From positions 1-37,797 of the forward strand of contig NZ_QUZK01000054.1 of the NCBI RefSeq assembly GCF_003410055.1: 37,797 bases of DNA, read 5' to 3'. A program made the position numbers and the translations under genes. This document shows positions 1 through 8,407 of the stretch, piece by piece. Under the pieces are notes generated by a model that was not told the origin of the DNA, did no database searches, and saw only the letters and a program-made list of their open reading frames with translations. Origin of the DNA: Wenzhouxiangella sediminis (GTDB taxonomy: Bacteria > Pseudomonadota > Gammaproteobacteria > Xanthomonadales > Wenzhouxiangellaceae). How positions within the stretch are numbered: the first letter of the stretch is position 1; each line of letters opens with the position of its first letter.

Positions 1-140
1 GTCCCGGCCTCCGAGCCGGGACCTCCCAGCCGAAGGCGCCAGCGGATGGAAGGCCCCGGGTCAAGCCCGGGGCAACGAGAGGTTTCCTGAAACCTGAATC
101 CTGAAACCTGAAACCTGAAACCTGAACCCCTGAAACCTAA
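1..140. repeat. CCCGG double-hairpin module plus CCTGAAA heptamer array (cut by window edge)
   Basis: Bases 1-78 carry the right part of a CCCGG module: one hairpin (GTCCCGGC...GCCGGGAC), a spacer with GGCGCC, and a second hairpin (GGCCCCGGG...CCCGGGGC). Bases 80-139 hold a run of imperfect CCTGAAA heptamers. The order matches the right half of the composite elements at 27941 and, inverted, 25558 and 33181. The left part lies outside the window. Confidence 0.8.
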
Positions 141-144
141 AGCC

Positions 145-3100
145 TCACCAAAACCCATCCCGAAAGATCAAATCCCCATCCACGATCTCCCCCTGGTCAT
201 TCCGCCCGTCGAGCTGCCGCAGCCAGGCCAGCAGGTCGGCGCGATCGCCGCCGTCCAGCGTCTGCACCACGCGATGCGGCGCCGCCGACGCCAGGTCGTC
301 CGACGTACTGACCAGCATTTCGTCGATCGCCAGGCTCTGCCAGCTCGAGGCGCTCAGCCGCTCCACCTGGATCGTGTTGGCCGCTCCGGCATTCAGCGGT
401 ACGTCCTCGAAGCGCAGCGGCTGCCACTCGAAATGGGTGCGCTGCTGAGTAAAGCTTCGGTCCTCGATCACCGCGCCGTTAACGCGCAACCTCAAGGTTC
501 CGGGACTGCCGGGCATGTGGCGCAGCTCGATCGTGCCGTGGCCGCCGCTGCCGCCGTCGACACCGGTGAAGGTCACGCTGTCGCCGTCATTGCCGAACTG
601 CACGAGTGAACCGTGCGAGGTGCTGTCCCAGTTGATCTCGAGGAAGGGCGGAATGCTCGCGCCGCCGCCCAGGGCAGCATCCTCGGCCTGGTAGAGGGTG
701 CCGCCGGCAACGACGAAAACCTCCTCCAGGGTGGCCGCCGAACCATCGTGGAAGAAAGGCGCGCCGTCCCAGGCGCCGAGCAGCGAGGGTGTGTCGATGC
801 CGGTCAGCGGTTGCCCCAGGCGGGAACCCGACGAAGTCCGGATCGTGCCCACATCGTGCAGCGTGGCCGTCCCCAGGCTCGAATCGGTGAAGCCGACGAG
901 GGGATCGTGGCAACTGGCGCAGTCGAGCGACTCGAACACGTCGCGACCGTTGACCGCCTGCGCCGTGAGCTGGCCGTCGGGCTGGCGATAGGGACTGCGG
1001 GGCAGCGACTCGAGAGCCAGCGAACTCACGTAGGCGGCCAGCTCGTCGAGCGCGGCGCTGCGCCCGCCGTTGGGCGCGCCCAGCGACGGATGCGGCAGTT
1101 CACCGTCGGGCAGGAAGCCGCCGCCGTCGAACTCGTTGACGATATCGAGCACGAAGTCCTGGATCTCGTCGAAGTTGCCCGTCCAGTGGACATTGCCCTG
1201 ACCCGTGCCCGCGCGTCCGCGCAGGTCGGTGGTGTTGCGCAGGCCCTCCCCGCGCTGGGTGAAGTCCCAGACCCGACCGTCGTGGCGACCGTCGACGTGG
1301 CAGCTGGCACAGGAAATGTAGCCCTCGAAGCTCATCTCGTTATCGCCTTCGGGATGATTCCCGGCGAAGAAGAAATGGCGCTTGCCGGCCGCCACGCTCG
1401 GCCCCAGCGGCTCACCGCTCGCCGTGGCGTTGACCCCCGCCGGAAACTGCCGGCTGCCGTCGGCCAGGAAGCCGCCGACGTCGATCCGCGAGACGTCGCG
1501 GCTCATGAAGTTCTGGACCCACAGGGTCTCGGCGGTGGCATCGAAGGCCAGGCCGCGCGGCGCCGAACCCGTGCCCAGCCGGGCCAGGGAGGTGCGGCCG
1601 CCGCCGTCGCGAATCGCCAGGTCGTCGAAGACCATCACGAAATCGTTGCCCTGCATGGCGGCAAAGACGTAGTCGCCGCGGGGGCTGAACACGATCGCCG
1701 AGGGCGAATCGGCGTTGTCGGCGTCGATGCGCCCGTTGGAGAAGCCCGAAACGCCGGGCTCGGCCGGCCCGCCGCCGGCGCCGAGGTCGAAACGCCCCAG
1801 CATCGGGCGTACCGTCGAGTCGTGCGCCAGCGGGAGGTTCAGGCCCGTGCCCTGGTCGAAGAACCCGCCGCGGTTGGTGTCCATCTTGATGCCGGTATAC
1901 CAGAGCCATTCGCCGTGCGGATCGATGGTCAGACCGGCGATGTAGTTGGGCACGCCCGGTCCCAGTGAACCGCCGCCGCTGAGCCCGTCGCGGCCGCGGT
2001 CGCGCCACAATTCAAGACGCTCGATCAGCGACATCGATTGCGGATCCACCGCCCAGATCTCGCCGTAATGCGGCCCGGAGATGAATCGCGCGACATAGGC
2101 GCGGTTGCCGTCCCCGCCAAGCGCGATCGCCCCGGCCGTGGGCCCCAGTTCCAGCTCGCCGGTCAGGCTTCGGCTCGCGCGGTCGAAGCGCAGCAGCCGG
2201 CCGTTGCCCGGGTCGGACTGGCCGCCGGCGTGGGTGGTCACGAACACGCTGCCTCCGTCGGGCGAAATCGCCACGCCGTGCGGCGCGCTGCCGTAATCGA
2301 GCTGGATGCGATCGACGATCGCCCCGCTCGTGTCCAGTACCGCGACCGCATCGGCGTCGCGCAGCGTCACCCAGACCTGGCCGTCGTCGGCCACCGCCAG
2401 ATTCCAGGGCGCCGTCATGCCCGGCTCGGCGCCCGCGGAGAGGTCGATCTCGGCCAGGCGCGCGCCGCTGTCGGCGTCCATGCGCGCCACGCTGTCATGA
2501 TCGGGGTTGACCACCCAGACCAGGCGGCGCGCCTCATCGACCGCGATCGTGGATGAATGCGTCGGCAGCGGTCCGGCCGGCAGGGGCGCAACGGTCACCG
2601 TGCGCGTGTCGGTCACCACCGAAACCGACCCGTCCGCGCGCAGGTCGCGGACCTGCACCTTGGCCTCGAAGTGCCCGGCCTGCTGGTAGGTATGGCTGAC
2701 GCTGCTCGACGCCGACCAGGCCGTGGTCGGCGTCCCGTCGCCGAAGCCGAAGCGGTATTCGAGTGCCTCGCCCTCCGCGTCGCTGGCGCTCGCCTGCAGG
2801 GTGACGTTGCTGCCGGGTTCCGTCGGCGAGGGCGCGACGCTGAACGACTCGATCTCGGGTGCGGCGTTGCCGCCGCCGACGCTGCCGCCTGTCGAAAAGG
2901 AAAACGAATAGCCGGACATGCCGTTGCCGGCCGCATCCTTGATGCCGCCGTCGACCAGCACGACCTCGTAGGTGGTGTCGGGCTGCAGGTATTCGTGCGG
3001 CGTGATGGTCAGGATGCTGTCGTGGGAGAACGACACCCAGGCGTCGACGGGCTCGCCGCCGACCGGCCTCAGGATCACCGTCTCGCCGTTGACGATGGTG

Positions 3101-4362
3101 AAAGACTCCAGGGTCTCGGCAATGACCAGGCTGACCGGCGCACCCAGCGGGTAGTTGGTCTGGCCGGGACGCGGGATGTGGTAGCCCACGTAGGGGCCGC
3201 GCGTGTCGGGGCTGGCCTGGTGGCACCAGACACCCACCCCGTCGCGTCCGGAAAAGCTGTAGGCGCCGGTGACCAGCAGGTTGCCGATGGGCTTGGCGTA
3301 CTGGCTGACGTCGAGCTGGCCGCCGACGCTGCCGGGCGGACGGCTGTCGCCCACCTCGTCGAGCTCGAGCACCGGCGTGAGCGTTTCCATGTTGATCTTG
3401 TGCCGGCGCGTGAAGGCGAATTCGTCCTGTACCTGCACGTAGGGCACGTTGGTGCCGGCATCCAGGGCGGGATTGCCGTCGAGGTTCATCGTCGTGACCA
3501 GCTCGAGATTGGTCGGGTCGGAGTAGTCCACCACGTAGAACAGATTGCGCGGGTCACCCCCGGCCAGCAGCAGGTAGTTCTCCCAGACCGTGCCGATGTA
3601 GGCGCCGAACGGCCCGGAAAGCTTGTCGAGAAACTGCGGCGGACCCGGCGGCGAATCGAACAACGGCGAGATGTCGTAGGCGACCACGCCCAGCATCGAG
3701 GCGTCGGAGACCATGAACAGGTAGTTGCCCAGCAGGATGGCATTGCCGGCGATGCCGTGATCGGCCAGCGGCTCCCACTCGGCCAGCAGCTCGTCGCCGC
3801 GCCAGATGCGGCCCTGACCCGGGTTCTCGCCGTACTGGATCCAGTTGAACGGCAGCGCCCAGGGATAGTAGAGACGATGCAGCTCGCCAGCGGCCGGGCC
3901 GGGCTGGTTCTGCGGCGTGAAGCCGCCGCCGAATTCCCACTCGCCGGGTGCCGAAGGCGGCATCAGTTCATTGACCAGCTGGCCGCTGGGCACATCGCGG
4001 CGCACCCGACAACCCCAGGCCCCGCAGACCCAGTCGCCGACCTTGGTGGTCGCGTGCGTCCCGTGATCGGTGGGCACCTCGGCGCTTGTGTCGTTGACAA
4101 TCGAGAAGCTGGCCGGGTCGTCGGTATCGGTGAATCGCCACCAGCGCGGCGACCCGCCGCCGACGTTGCTGGTCAGGATCCAGCCGTCGTGGTAGGCGAT
4201 GTTGGCGACGCGACCGAGCCCGATCTGCCGATCGAACAGCTGGCCGGGGGTGCACGACTGGTTGGTAGGAAAGCCGGGATTGACCGGCGGGACCTGCGAC
4301 CAGGCCTGGGTGGCGACGAACGCCAGGATGAGAACTGCAAACTTTCGAACTGTCGGAGACAC
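145..4362 (-). CDS. Secreted multidomain di-haem cytochrome c (MauG/cytochrome c peroxidase-like) with beta-propellers, PKD and CBM6-like domains
   Basis: About 1405 residues. The chosen GTG start (4362) follows AGGAG at 4366-4370 and opens directly on a signal peptide (basic VRK, hydrophobic core, cleavage near AWS-Q, residue 22). The frame stays open to 4608, but that extension is Arg-rich and lacks a ribosome site. Approximate order: N-terminal propeller-like region (30-370), Big_5/Ig-like domain (387-490), PKD domain (499-590), YncE-like propeller (600-975), then a di-haem cytochrome part with CASCH haem sites at 1018-1022 and 1148-1152 and an FHDG motif. A CBM6-like segment (starting LYQAEDA, about 1221-1350) sits inside the cytochrome part, whose last helix resumes afterwards. 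The protein ends IFRDGFW, a motif shared with two other secreted proteins here. Role in periplasmic or extracellular redox chemistry is inferred; the substrate is unknown. The following gene upstream is divergent. Confidence 0.85.
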   Translation of the reverse strand: MSPTVRKFAVLILAFVATQAWSQVPPVNPGFPTNQSCTPGQLFDRQIGLGRVANIAYHDGWILTSNVGGGSPRWWRFTDTDDPASFSIVNDTSAEVPTDHGTHATTKVGDWVCGAWGCRVRRDVPSGQLVNELMPPSAPGEWEFGGGFTPQNQPGPAAGELHRLYYPWALPFNWIQYGENPGQGRIWRGDELLAEWEPLADHGIAGNAILLGNYLFMVSDASMLGVVAYDISPLFDSPPGPPQFLDKLSGPFGAYIGTVWENYLLLAGGDPRNLFYVVDYSDPTNLELVTTMNLDGNPALDAGTNVPYVQVQDEFAFTRRHKINMETLTPVLELDEVGDSRPPGSVGGQLDVSQYAKPIGNLLVTGAYSFSGRDGVGVWCHQASPDTRGPYVGYHIPRPGQTNYPLGAPVSLVIAETLESFTIVNGETVILRPVGGEPVDAWVSFSHDSILTITPHEYLQPDTTYEVVLVDGGIKDAAGNGMSGYSFSFSTGGSVGGGNAAPEIESFSVAPSPTEPGSNVTLQASASDAEGEALEYRFGFGDGTPTTAWSASSSVSHTYQQAGHFEAKVQVRDLRADGSVSVVTDTRTVTVAPLPAGPLPTHSSTIAVDEARRLVWVVNPDHDSVARMDADSGARLAEIDLSAGAEPGMTAPWNLAVADDGQVWVTLRDADAVAVLDTSGAIVDRIQLDYGSAPHGVAISPDGGSVFVTTHAGGQSDPGNGRLLRFDRASRSLTGELELGPTAGAIALGGDGNRAYVARFISGPHYGEIWAVDPQSMSLIERLELWRDRGRDGLSGGGSLGPGVPNYIAGLTIDPHGEWLWYTGIKMDTNRGGFFDQGTGLNLPLAHDSTVRPMLGRFDLGAGGGPAEPGVSGFSNGRIDADNADSPSAIVFSPRGDYVFAAMQGNDFVMVFDDLAIRDGGGRTSLARLGTGSAPRGLAFDATAETLWVQNFMSRDVSRIDVGGFLADGSRQFPAGVNATASGEPLGPSVAAGKRHFFFAGNHPEGDNEMSFEGYISCASCHVDGRHDGRVWDFTQRGEGLRNTTDLRGRAGTGQGNVHWTGNFDEIQDFVLDIVNEFDGGGFLPDGELPHPSLGAPNGGRSAALDELAAYVSSLALESLPRSPYRQPDGQLTAQAVNGRDVFESLDCASCHDPLVGFTDSSLGTATLHDVGTIRTSSGSRLGQPLTGIDTPSLLGAWDGAPFFHDGSAATLEEVFVVAGGTLYQAEDAALGGGASIPPFLEINWDSTSHGSLVQFGNDGDSVTFTGVDGGSGGHGTIELRHMPGSPGTLRLRVNGAVIEDRSFTQQRTHFEWQPLRFEDVPLNAGAANTIQVERLSASSWQSLAIDEMLVSTSDDLASAAPHRVVQTLDGGDRADLLAWLRQLDGRNDQGEIVDGDLIFRDGFW

Positions 4363-4601
4363 CGGCTCCTTCTCCCTCGATGACCACGATGCCCCTATTT
4401 CCAGCCCCCGTCTCGGACCGGGCAGGGACGAGTGGAACGACGCGGCATCCGGCCGGTTCCTCTCACGCCCTCGCGCACGAGCGTCCGGGAGACTCGCAGA
4501 CATGGTAGGCAGCGAGAAATGCCCGGGGCGAACCGCGCGAGCGGCAAAACCCGCCGCTCGTCGGGCGCCCGTCTCCCGGGACACCGCCCGGACAGCTTGT
4601 G

Positions 4602-4632
4602 GTCGCAACCCCTCGGCCCAACCTGCGATAAT
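4602..4632 (+). promoter_or_regulatory. Predicted extended -10 promoter of the thiolase gene
   Basis: A TGCGATAAT extended -10 box (4624-4632) lies 35 bp before the thiolase start. The -35 region is weak (GTCGCA at 4602, 19-bp spacing), which an extended -10 can tolerate. Prediction only. Confidence 0.4.
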
Positions 4633-4666
4633 ACCCGGCTGAGTCTACAAACCACGGATTTGCCCC

Positions 4667-5836
4667 ATGACCGATTCCATTGTCATCGTTTCCGCCCGAC
4701 GGACCGCCATCGGCTCCTTCCAGGGCCAGTTCGCCCCGACCAAGTCGCCCGACCTGGGCGCGGCCGCCATCAAGGCCGTCCTGGCCGACGCCGGCGTCGA
4801 CGGCGCGGATGTCTCCGAAGTGATCATGGGCTGCGTGCTGCCCGCCGGCGTGGGCCAGGCACCGGCCCGGCAGGCCTCCCTGGGTGCCGGACTGCCGGTG
4901 TCGGCCGGCTGCACCACGATCAACAAGGTCTGCGGCTCCGGCATGAAGGCCGTCATGCAGGGTCACGACGCGCTGCTGGCCGGCTCGGCCGACGTCGTCG
5001 TCGCCGGCGGCATGGAATCGATGACCAACGCGCCCTACATGGCCGAGCGCGGCCTGCGCATGGGCCACGCCAAGTTCCTCGACCACATGTTCTTCGACGG
5101 CCTGCAGAACCCCTACGACGGCCAGATGATGGGCCAGTTCGGGGAGCAGTGCGTGGCCAAGTACGGCTTCACCCGCGACGAGCAGGACGCCTTCTCCAAG
5201 GCCTCGGTCGAGCGGGCCATGAAGGCCATCGAAACGGAAGCCTTCGCCGCCGAAATCACCCCGGTCACGGTCAAGACCCGCAAGGGCGAAATCGAAGTCG
5301 CCACCGACGAAGAACCGGCCAAGTGCCCCGTCGACAAGATGACCAAGCTGCGCCCGGCCTTCGCCAAGGACGGCACCATCACCGCGGCCAGCTCTTCGAA
5401 GATTTCCGACGGCGCGGCCGCGACCGTGCTGATGCGCGAGTCCGAGGCCGAATCGCGCGGCGCAGAGCCCCTGGCGCGCATCGTCGCCCACGCCACGCAC
5501 TCGCAGGAGCCGGAGTGGTTCACGACCGCCCCGGTCGGTGCGATCTCCAAGGTACTCGACAAGGCCGGCTGGAAGGCCGATGACGTCGACCTGTTCGAGA
5601 TCAACGAGGCCTTCGCTGCGGTCACCATGGCGGCGATGACCGAACTCGACCTGCCGCACGAGAAGGTCAACGTCAACGGCGGCGCCTGCGCCCTGGGCCA
5701 CCCGATCGGCGCCAGCGGCGCGCGCATCCTGGTCACGCTGATCCACGCGCTCAAGGCCCGCGGCGGCAAGCGCGGCGTCGCCAGCCTGTGCATCGGCGGC
5801 GGCGAAGCCACCGCGATTGCCGTCGAACTCGTCTGA
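4667..5836 (+). CDS. Acetyl-CoA C-acetyltransferase (thiolase, AtoB/PhaA type)
   Basis: 389 residues, the normal length for a biosynthetic-type thiolase. Cys89 in KVCGSGMK is the acyl-accepting nucleophile. GGMESMTNAPY is a conserved block. His345 in the LGHPIGASG motif and Cys375 in SLCIGGG complete the catalytic set. It interconverts acetoacetyl-CoA and two acetyl-CoA in the cytoplasm, or acts on a 2-methyl analogue from isoleucine. The ATG at 4667 lacks a clear Shine-Dalgarno sequence. The HMG-CoA lyase gene starts 4 bp after its stop, so the two are almost certainly one operon, which points to leucine/ketone-body catabolism rather than polyester synthesis. Exact acyl specificity cannot be read from the sequence, so no gene symbol is given. 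Confidence 0.93.
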   Translation: MTDSIVIVSARRTAIGSFQGQFAPTKSPDLGAAAIKAVLADAGVDGADVSEVIMGCVLPAGVGQAPARQASLGAGLPVSAGCTTINKVCGSGMKAVMQGHDALLAGSADVVVAGGMESMTNAPYMAERGLRMGHAKFLDHMFFDGLQNPYDGQMMGQFGEQCVAKYGFTRDEQDAFSKASVERAMKAIETEAFAAEITPVTVKTRKGEIEVATDEEPAKCPVDKMTKLRPAFAKDGTITAASSSKISDGAAATVLMRESEAESRGAEPLARIVAHATHSQEPEWFTTAPVGAISKVLDKAGWKADDVDLFEINEAFAAVTMAAMTELDLPHEKVNVNGGACALGHPIGASGARILVTLIHALKARGGKRGVASLCIGGGEATAIAVELV

Positions 5837-5840
5837 GCCA

Positions 5841-6734
5841 ATGTCCGATCACGTCACCATCGTCGAGGTCGGGCCGCGCGACGGGCTGCAGAACGAGCCC
5901 TACACCATCCCGACCGAGGTCAAGATCGAACTGATCGAGCGCCTCGCCGACACCGGCCTGGGCGTCGTCGAAGCCACCAGCTTCGTCGCCGCCCCGGCCA
6001 TTCCGCAGCTGGCCGACGCCGAGGAAGTCTTCGGCCGCATCCAGCGCAAGCCGGGTGTGCGCTATCCCGTGCTGGTGCCCAACGAGAAGGGCTACGAGCG
6101 CGCCCGCCAGGTCGGCGCCGATGAGATCGCGGTTTTCACGGCCGCCTCCGAGGCCTTCAACAAGAAGAACATCAACTGCACGATCGCCGAGTCGCTGCAG
6201 CGCTTCGCGCCGGTACTCGAGCGCGCCCGTGCCGACGGCGTGCGGGTTCGCGGCTACGTCTCCACCGTGCTGGGCTGCCCCTACCAGGGCGAGGTGCCGG
6301 TCGCCGAAGTCGTGCGCGTCGCCGAGGCGCTTCACGAGGCCGGCTGCGCGGAAATCTCGCTGGGCGACACCATCGGCGTGGGCACACCGGCCAAGGCGCG
6401 AACCATGCTCGAAACCGTGGCGAAGTCGGTGCCCATGGAACAACTGGCCGTGCACTTCCACGACACCTACGGCCAGGCCCTGGCCAACATCCACGCCTGC
6501 CTCGACGCCGGCGTGCGCGTAGTCGACTCCTCCGTCGCCGGCCTCGGCGGCTGCCCCTACGCCCGGGGCGCGACCGGCAACGTCGCCACCGAAGACGTCG
6601 TCTACATGCTCAACGGCCTGGGAATGAAAACCGGCATCGACCTCATGGCCCTGGCCCGCGTCGGCGACTGGATAGCCGGCGAACTCGACCGCCCCCGCTC
6701 CCGCACCGGCCAGGCCATCCTCAAGCGGAGTTAG
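5841..6734 (+). CDS. mvaB: Hydroxymethylglutaryl-CoA lyase
   Basis: 297 residues from the ATG at 5841, just after the thiolase stop; an in-frame upstream start would overlap that gene. It cleaves HMG-CoA to acetoacetate and acetyl-CoA, the last step of leucine breakdown. Visible family marks are the N-terminal GPRDGLQNE motif (metal-binding Asp), the HFHDTYGQAL block (metal-binding His residues), and the signature SVAGLGGCPYARGATGN carrying the catalytic Cys. Its product acetoacetate can be reactivated by the acetoacetyl-CoA synthetase at 18536-20485 and split by the neighbouring thiolase. The stop codon is 15 bp from the inserted GxxExxY cassette, so the transcript may run into that element's left arm. 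Confidence 0.95.
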   Translation: MSDHVTIVEVGPRDGLQNEPYTIPTEVKIELIERLADTGLGVVEATSFVAAPAIPQLADAEEVFGRIQRKPGVRYPVLVPNEKGYERARQVGADEIAVFTAASEAFNKKNINCTIAESLQRFAPVLERARADGVRVRGYVSTVLGCPYQGEVPVAEVVRVAEALHEAGCAEISLGDTIGVGTPAKARTMLETVAKSVPMEQLAVHFHDTYGQALANIHACLDAGVRVVDSSVAGLGGCPYARGATGNVATEDVVYMLNGLGMKTGIDLMALARVGDWIAGELDRPRSRTGQAILKRS

Positions 6735-6749
6735 ATGGGCCTTTAGAAT

Positions 6750-6800
6750 CAAAATCTCTTGAACGCAAAGACGCAAAGCAGCAAAGAACGCAAAGAAAAA
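6750..6800 (+). repeat. Left terminal inverted repeat of the GxxExxY cassette
   Basis: CAAAATC lead followed by ACGCAAAG-type units (ACGCAAAG, CAGCAAAG, AACGCAAAG) and an A-run. It matches arms of the elements at 18251, 23394 and 29743. Confidence 0.9.
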
Positions 6801-6831
6801 GAGAAAAATAGATCAAAGAACAGGCGAACGC

Positions 6832-7218
6832 ATGGACCGAGAGGAGCTCGAACTGCTGGCGAAGGAGAGCGTCGACTGTGTCTTCAGGGTGCATCGTGCG
6901 CTTGGCCCTGGATTACTTGAGTCGGCATACCAGGCTTGTCTGACACACGAGCTCGAAAAACGCGGACATCAGGTGGAGAGCGAAGTCCTGCTGCCCATTC
7001 ACTACGACGGCCTCAAAATCGAAAAGGCCTACCGAGTGGACATGCTGATCAACAACGCCCTGCTGATCGAAAACAAGGTCACGCAGGAACTACTCCCAGT
7101 CCATAAATCACAGGTCTCTACATACCTGAAGCTAAGTGAGTTGAGACTGGGGCTGCTGATCAATTGGAATACGCGGCTCATCAAGAACGGAATCTCCAGA
7201 GTCGTCAACAATTTATAG
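6832..7218 (+). CDS. GxxExxY family protein (PD-(D/E)XK nuclease-like fold)
   Basis: 128 residues. The family signature is GLLESAY near residues 26-32. The following block (Y-R-V-D-M-L-I, then L-L-I-E-N-K-V) has the D...ExK spacing of a PD-(D/E)XK core, as expected for the family (PF13366 type). Family function is not established, and nuclease activity is inferred from the fold. The start at 6832 has only a weak AGG upstream. Base composition is lower in GC than neighbouring genes, fitting an insertion. The gene lies alone between the inverted arms of the cassette and is the only protein carried by this repeat family in the window. Confidence 0.85.
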   Translation: MDREELELLAKESVDCVFRVHRALGPGLLESAYQACLTHELEKRGHQVESEVLLPIHYDGLKIEKAYRVDMLINNALLIENKVTQELLPVHKSQVSTYLKLSELRLGLLINWNTRLIKNGISRVVNNL

Positions 7219-7219
7219 T

Positions 7220-7270
7220 TTTTTCTTTGCGTTCTTTGCTGCTTTGCGTCTTTGCGTTTAAAAGATTTTG
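7220..7270 (-). repeat. Right terminal inverted repeat of the GxxExxY cassette
   Basis: Inverted copy of 6750-6800 with two mismatches. It is followed by further GATTTTG-like units before the SDR ribosome site. Confidence 0.9.
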
Positions 7271-7314
7271 CTTTTGAATTTGATTTTGATTTTCGAATAG
7301 CCAGGAGAAAGCTA

Positions 7315-8085
7315 ATGGATACGAAGAACATCAAGGCCGTCATTACCGGCGGTGTTTCGGGCCTCGGCTTTGCTGTCGCCGAACACTTCGTTTCGCTCGG
7401 CGGCAAGGTCGCGCTGCTTGACGTCAACGAGGACAAGGCGGCCGACGCCGTCGGCAAGCTCGGCGAGGACAAGGCGAAGTTCTTCAAGACCGACGTCACC
7501 AGCGAAGCGCAAGTCGAGCAGGTCCTCGGCGATGCGAGGGACTGGCTCGGCGAGATCAACGTCGCCGTCAACTGCGCCGGCATCCTCGGCGCCGGTCGGG
7601 TGCTCGGCCGTGAAGCGCCGATGCCGCTCGAGACCTTCTCCCAGACCGTGATGGTCAACCTCGTCGGCAGCTTCAACGTGGGCAAGGCCGCCGCCAATCT
7701 CATGCAGCACAACGAGCCCAACGACGACGGCGAGCGCGGCGTCATCATCAACACCGCTTCGGTGGCCGCGTACGAGGGCCAGATCGGCCAGGCCGCCTAC
7801 TCCGCCTCCAAGGGCGGCGTGGTCGGCATGACCCTGCCCATGGCGCGCGAATTCACCCGCTTCGGCGTGCGCGTGATGACCATCGCCCCGGGCGTGTTCC
7901 ACACCCCGATGGTCGACGTCATGCCCGAGAAGGTCCAGCAGGCCCTGGGCGAGTCCATTCCCTTCCCGAAACGCCTGGGCAAGCCGGAAGAATACGCCCG
8001 CCTGGCCGCCCACATCGTCGAGAACGCCTACTTCAACGGCACCACCCTGCGCCTCGACGGCGCCGTCCGCCTGGAGCCGAAGTAA
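7315..8085 (+). CDS. Short-chain dehydrogenase, 3-hydroxyacyl-CoA dehydrogenase type 2-like
   Basis: 256 residues from the ATG at 7315, preceded by AGGAG (7303-7307, 7-nt spacing); the longer frame from 7252 would start inside the repeat arm. Cytoplasmic NAD(H)-dependent SDR with the Rossmann motif TGGVSGLG (11-18), NCAG (86-89), catalytic Ser149, Tyr162 and Lys166 (YxxxK). The closest family I recognise is HSD10/3-hydroxy-2-methylbutyryl-CoA dehydrogenase (GVFHTPMVDVMPEKVQ segment, LRLDGAVRLEPK end), which acts in isoleucine and fatty-acid oxidation. Placement after thiolase and HMG-CoA lyase supports this. The inserted cassette may have separated it from the operon promoter. Substrate remains inferred. 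Confidence 0.85.
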   Translation: MDTKNIKAVITGGVSGLGFAVAEHFVSLGGKVALLDVNEDKAADAVGKLGEDKAKFFKTDVTSEAQVEQVLGDARDWLGEINVAVNCAGILGAGRVLGREAPMPLETFSQTVMVNLVGSFNVGKAAANLMQHNEPNDDGERGVIINTASVAAYEGQIGQAAYSASKGGVVGMTLPMAREFTRFGVRVMTIAPGVFHTPMVDVMPEKVQQALGESIPFPKRLGKPEEYARLAAHIVENAYFNGTTLRLDGAVRLEPK

Positions 8086-8110
8086 AGCGAGCCGTCGGAA
8101 CCGACGCGCA

Positions 8111-8284
8111 ACGTCGTCCCGGCCCCCGAGCCGGGACCTTCCCACCGAAGGCGCCATCCGATGGAAGGCCCCGGATTGACGGGAAACATCCCGTCATCCC
8201 GGCCGAAGCGAAGCGGAGAGCCGGGACCTCCCTACCGAAGGCGCCATCCGATGGAAGGCCCCGGGTCAGGTCCGGGGCGACAAG
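8111..8284. repeat. Tandem pair of CCCGG double-hairpin modules
   Basis: Two modules in the same orientation, each with a GTCCCGGC/GCCGGGAC-type hairpin, a GGCGCCA spacer and a GGCCCCGG/CCGGGGC hairpin. The junction (8170-8220) contains GACGGGA...TCCCGTC and is shared with the dimer at 14713-14854. Confidence 0.85.
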
Positions 8285-8288
8285 CCCC

Positions 8289-8316
8289 CTCCTGAAACCT
8301 GAAACCTGAAACCTGG
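8289..8316. repeat. CCTGAAA heptamer array
   Basis: Three to four tandem CCTGAAA units directly after the CCCGG dimer, the same order as at the window start. No inverted partner array is present on the other side. Confidence 0.8.
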
Positions 8317-8342
8317 AATCCCTTGACACCCCCGCAACATTC

Positions 8343-8371
8343 TTGACGTACCCTCCAACGCGGATCATGAT
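8343..8371 (+). promoter_or_regulatory. Predicted sigma70 promoter of the MscS gene
   Basis: TTGACG (8343-8348), 17 bp, then CATGAT (8366-8371), 36 bp before the start codon. A further TTGACA lies at 8323-8328. Prediction only. Confidence 0.45.
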
Positions 8372-8407
8372 TCCGGAATAACCCGAACAAAGCACAGGGA
8401 GACCCGC

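Larger units (their letters stand above)
6750..7270. mobile_element. GxxExxY cassette: gene between 51-bp inverted ACGCAAAG arms
   Basis: The left arm (6750-6800) and the reverse complement of the right arm (7220-7270) agree at 49 of 51 positions. They enclose one gene, whose stop codon is 1 bp from the right arm. Immediately outside the arms lie CTTTAGAAT (6741-6749) and CTTTTGAAT (7271-7279), an 8/9 direct match that could be a target-site duplication, although AT-rich flanks of this kind recur around other copies. The cassette separates HMG-CoA lyase from an SDR gene of the same likely pathway. Calling it mobile is inference from this architecture. Confidence 0.65.

Noticed and set aside
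80-139. CCTGAAA arrays as a CRISPR-like array
   Set aside because: Units are 7 bp in direct tandem with no spacers; no cas genes nearby.
145-180. PEP-CTERM, LPXTG or GlyGly-CTERM signal for the shared C-terminal motif
   Set aside because: No hydrophobic helix or basic tail near the C-terminus of any of the three proteins.
4363-4608. N-terminal extension of the cytochrome gene to 4608
   Set aside because: Would place 82 Arg-rich residues before a good signal peptide, and would overlap the thiolase promoter region.
7252-7314. Upstream start of the SDR gene at 7252
   Set aside because: Lies in the repeat arm; the ATG at 7315 has a proper AGGAG and matches the usual SDR N-terminus.
8093-8106. 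CGTCGGAACCGACG as terminator of the SDR gene
   Set aside because: Short stem, tiny loop, no T-tract.
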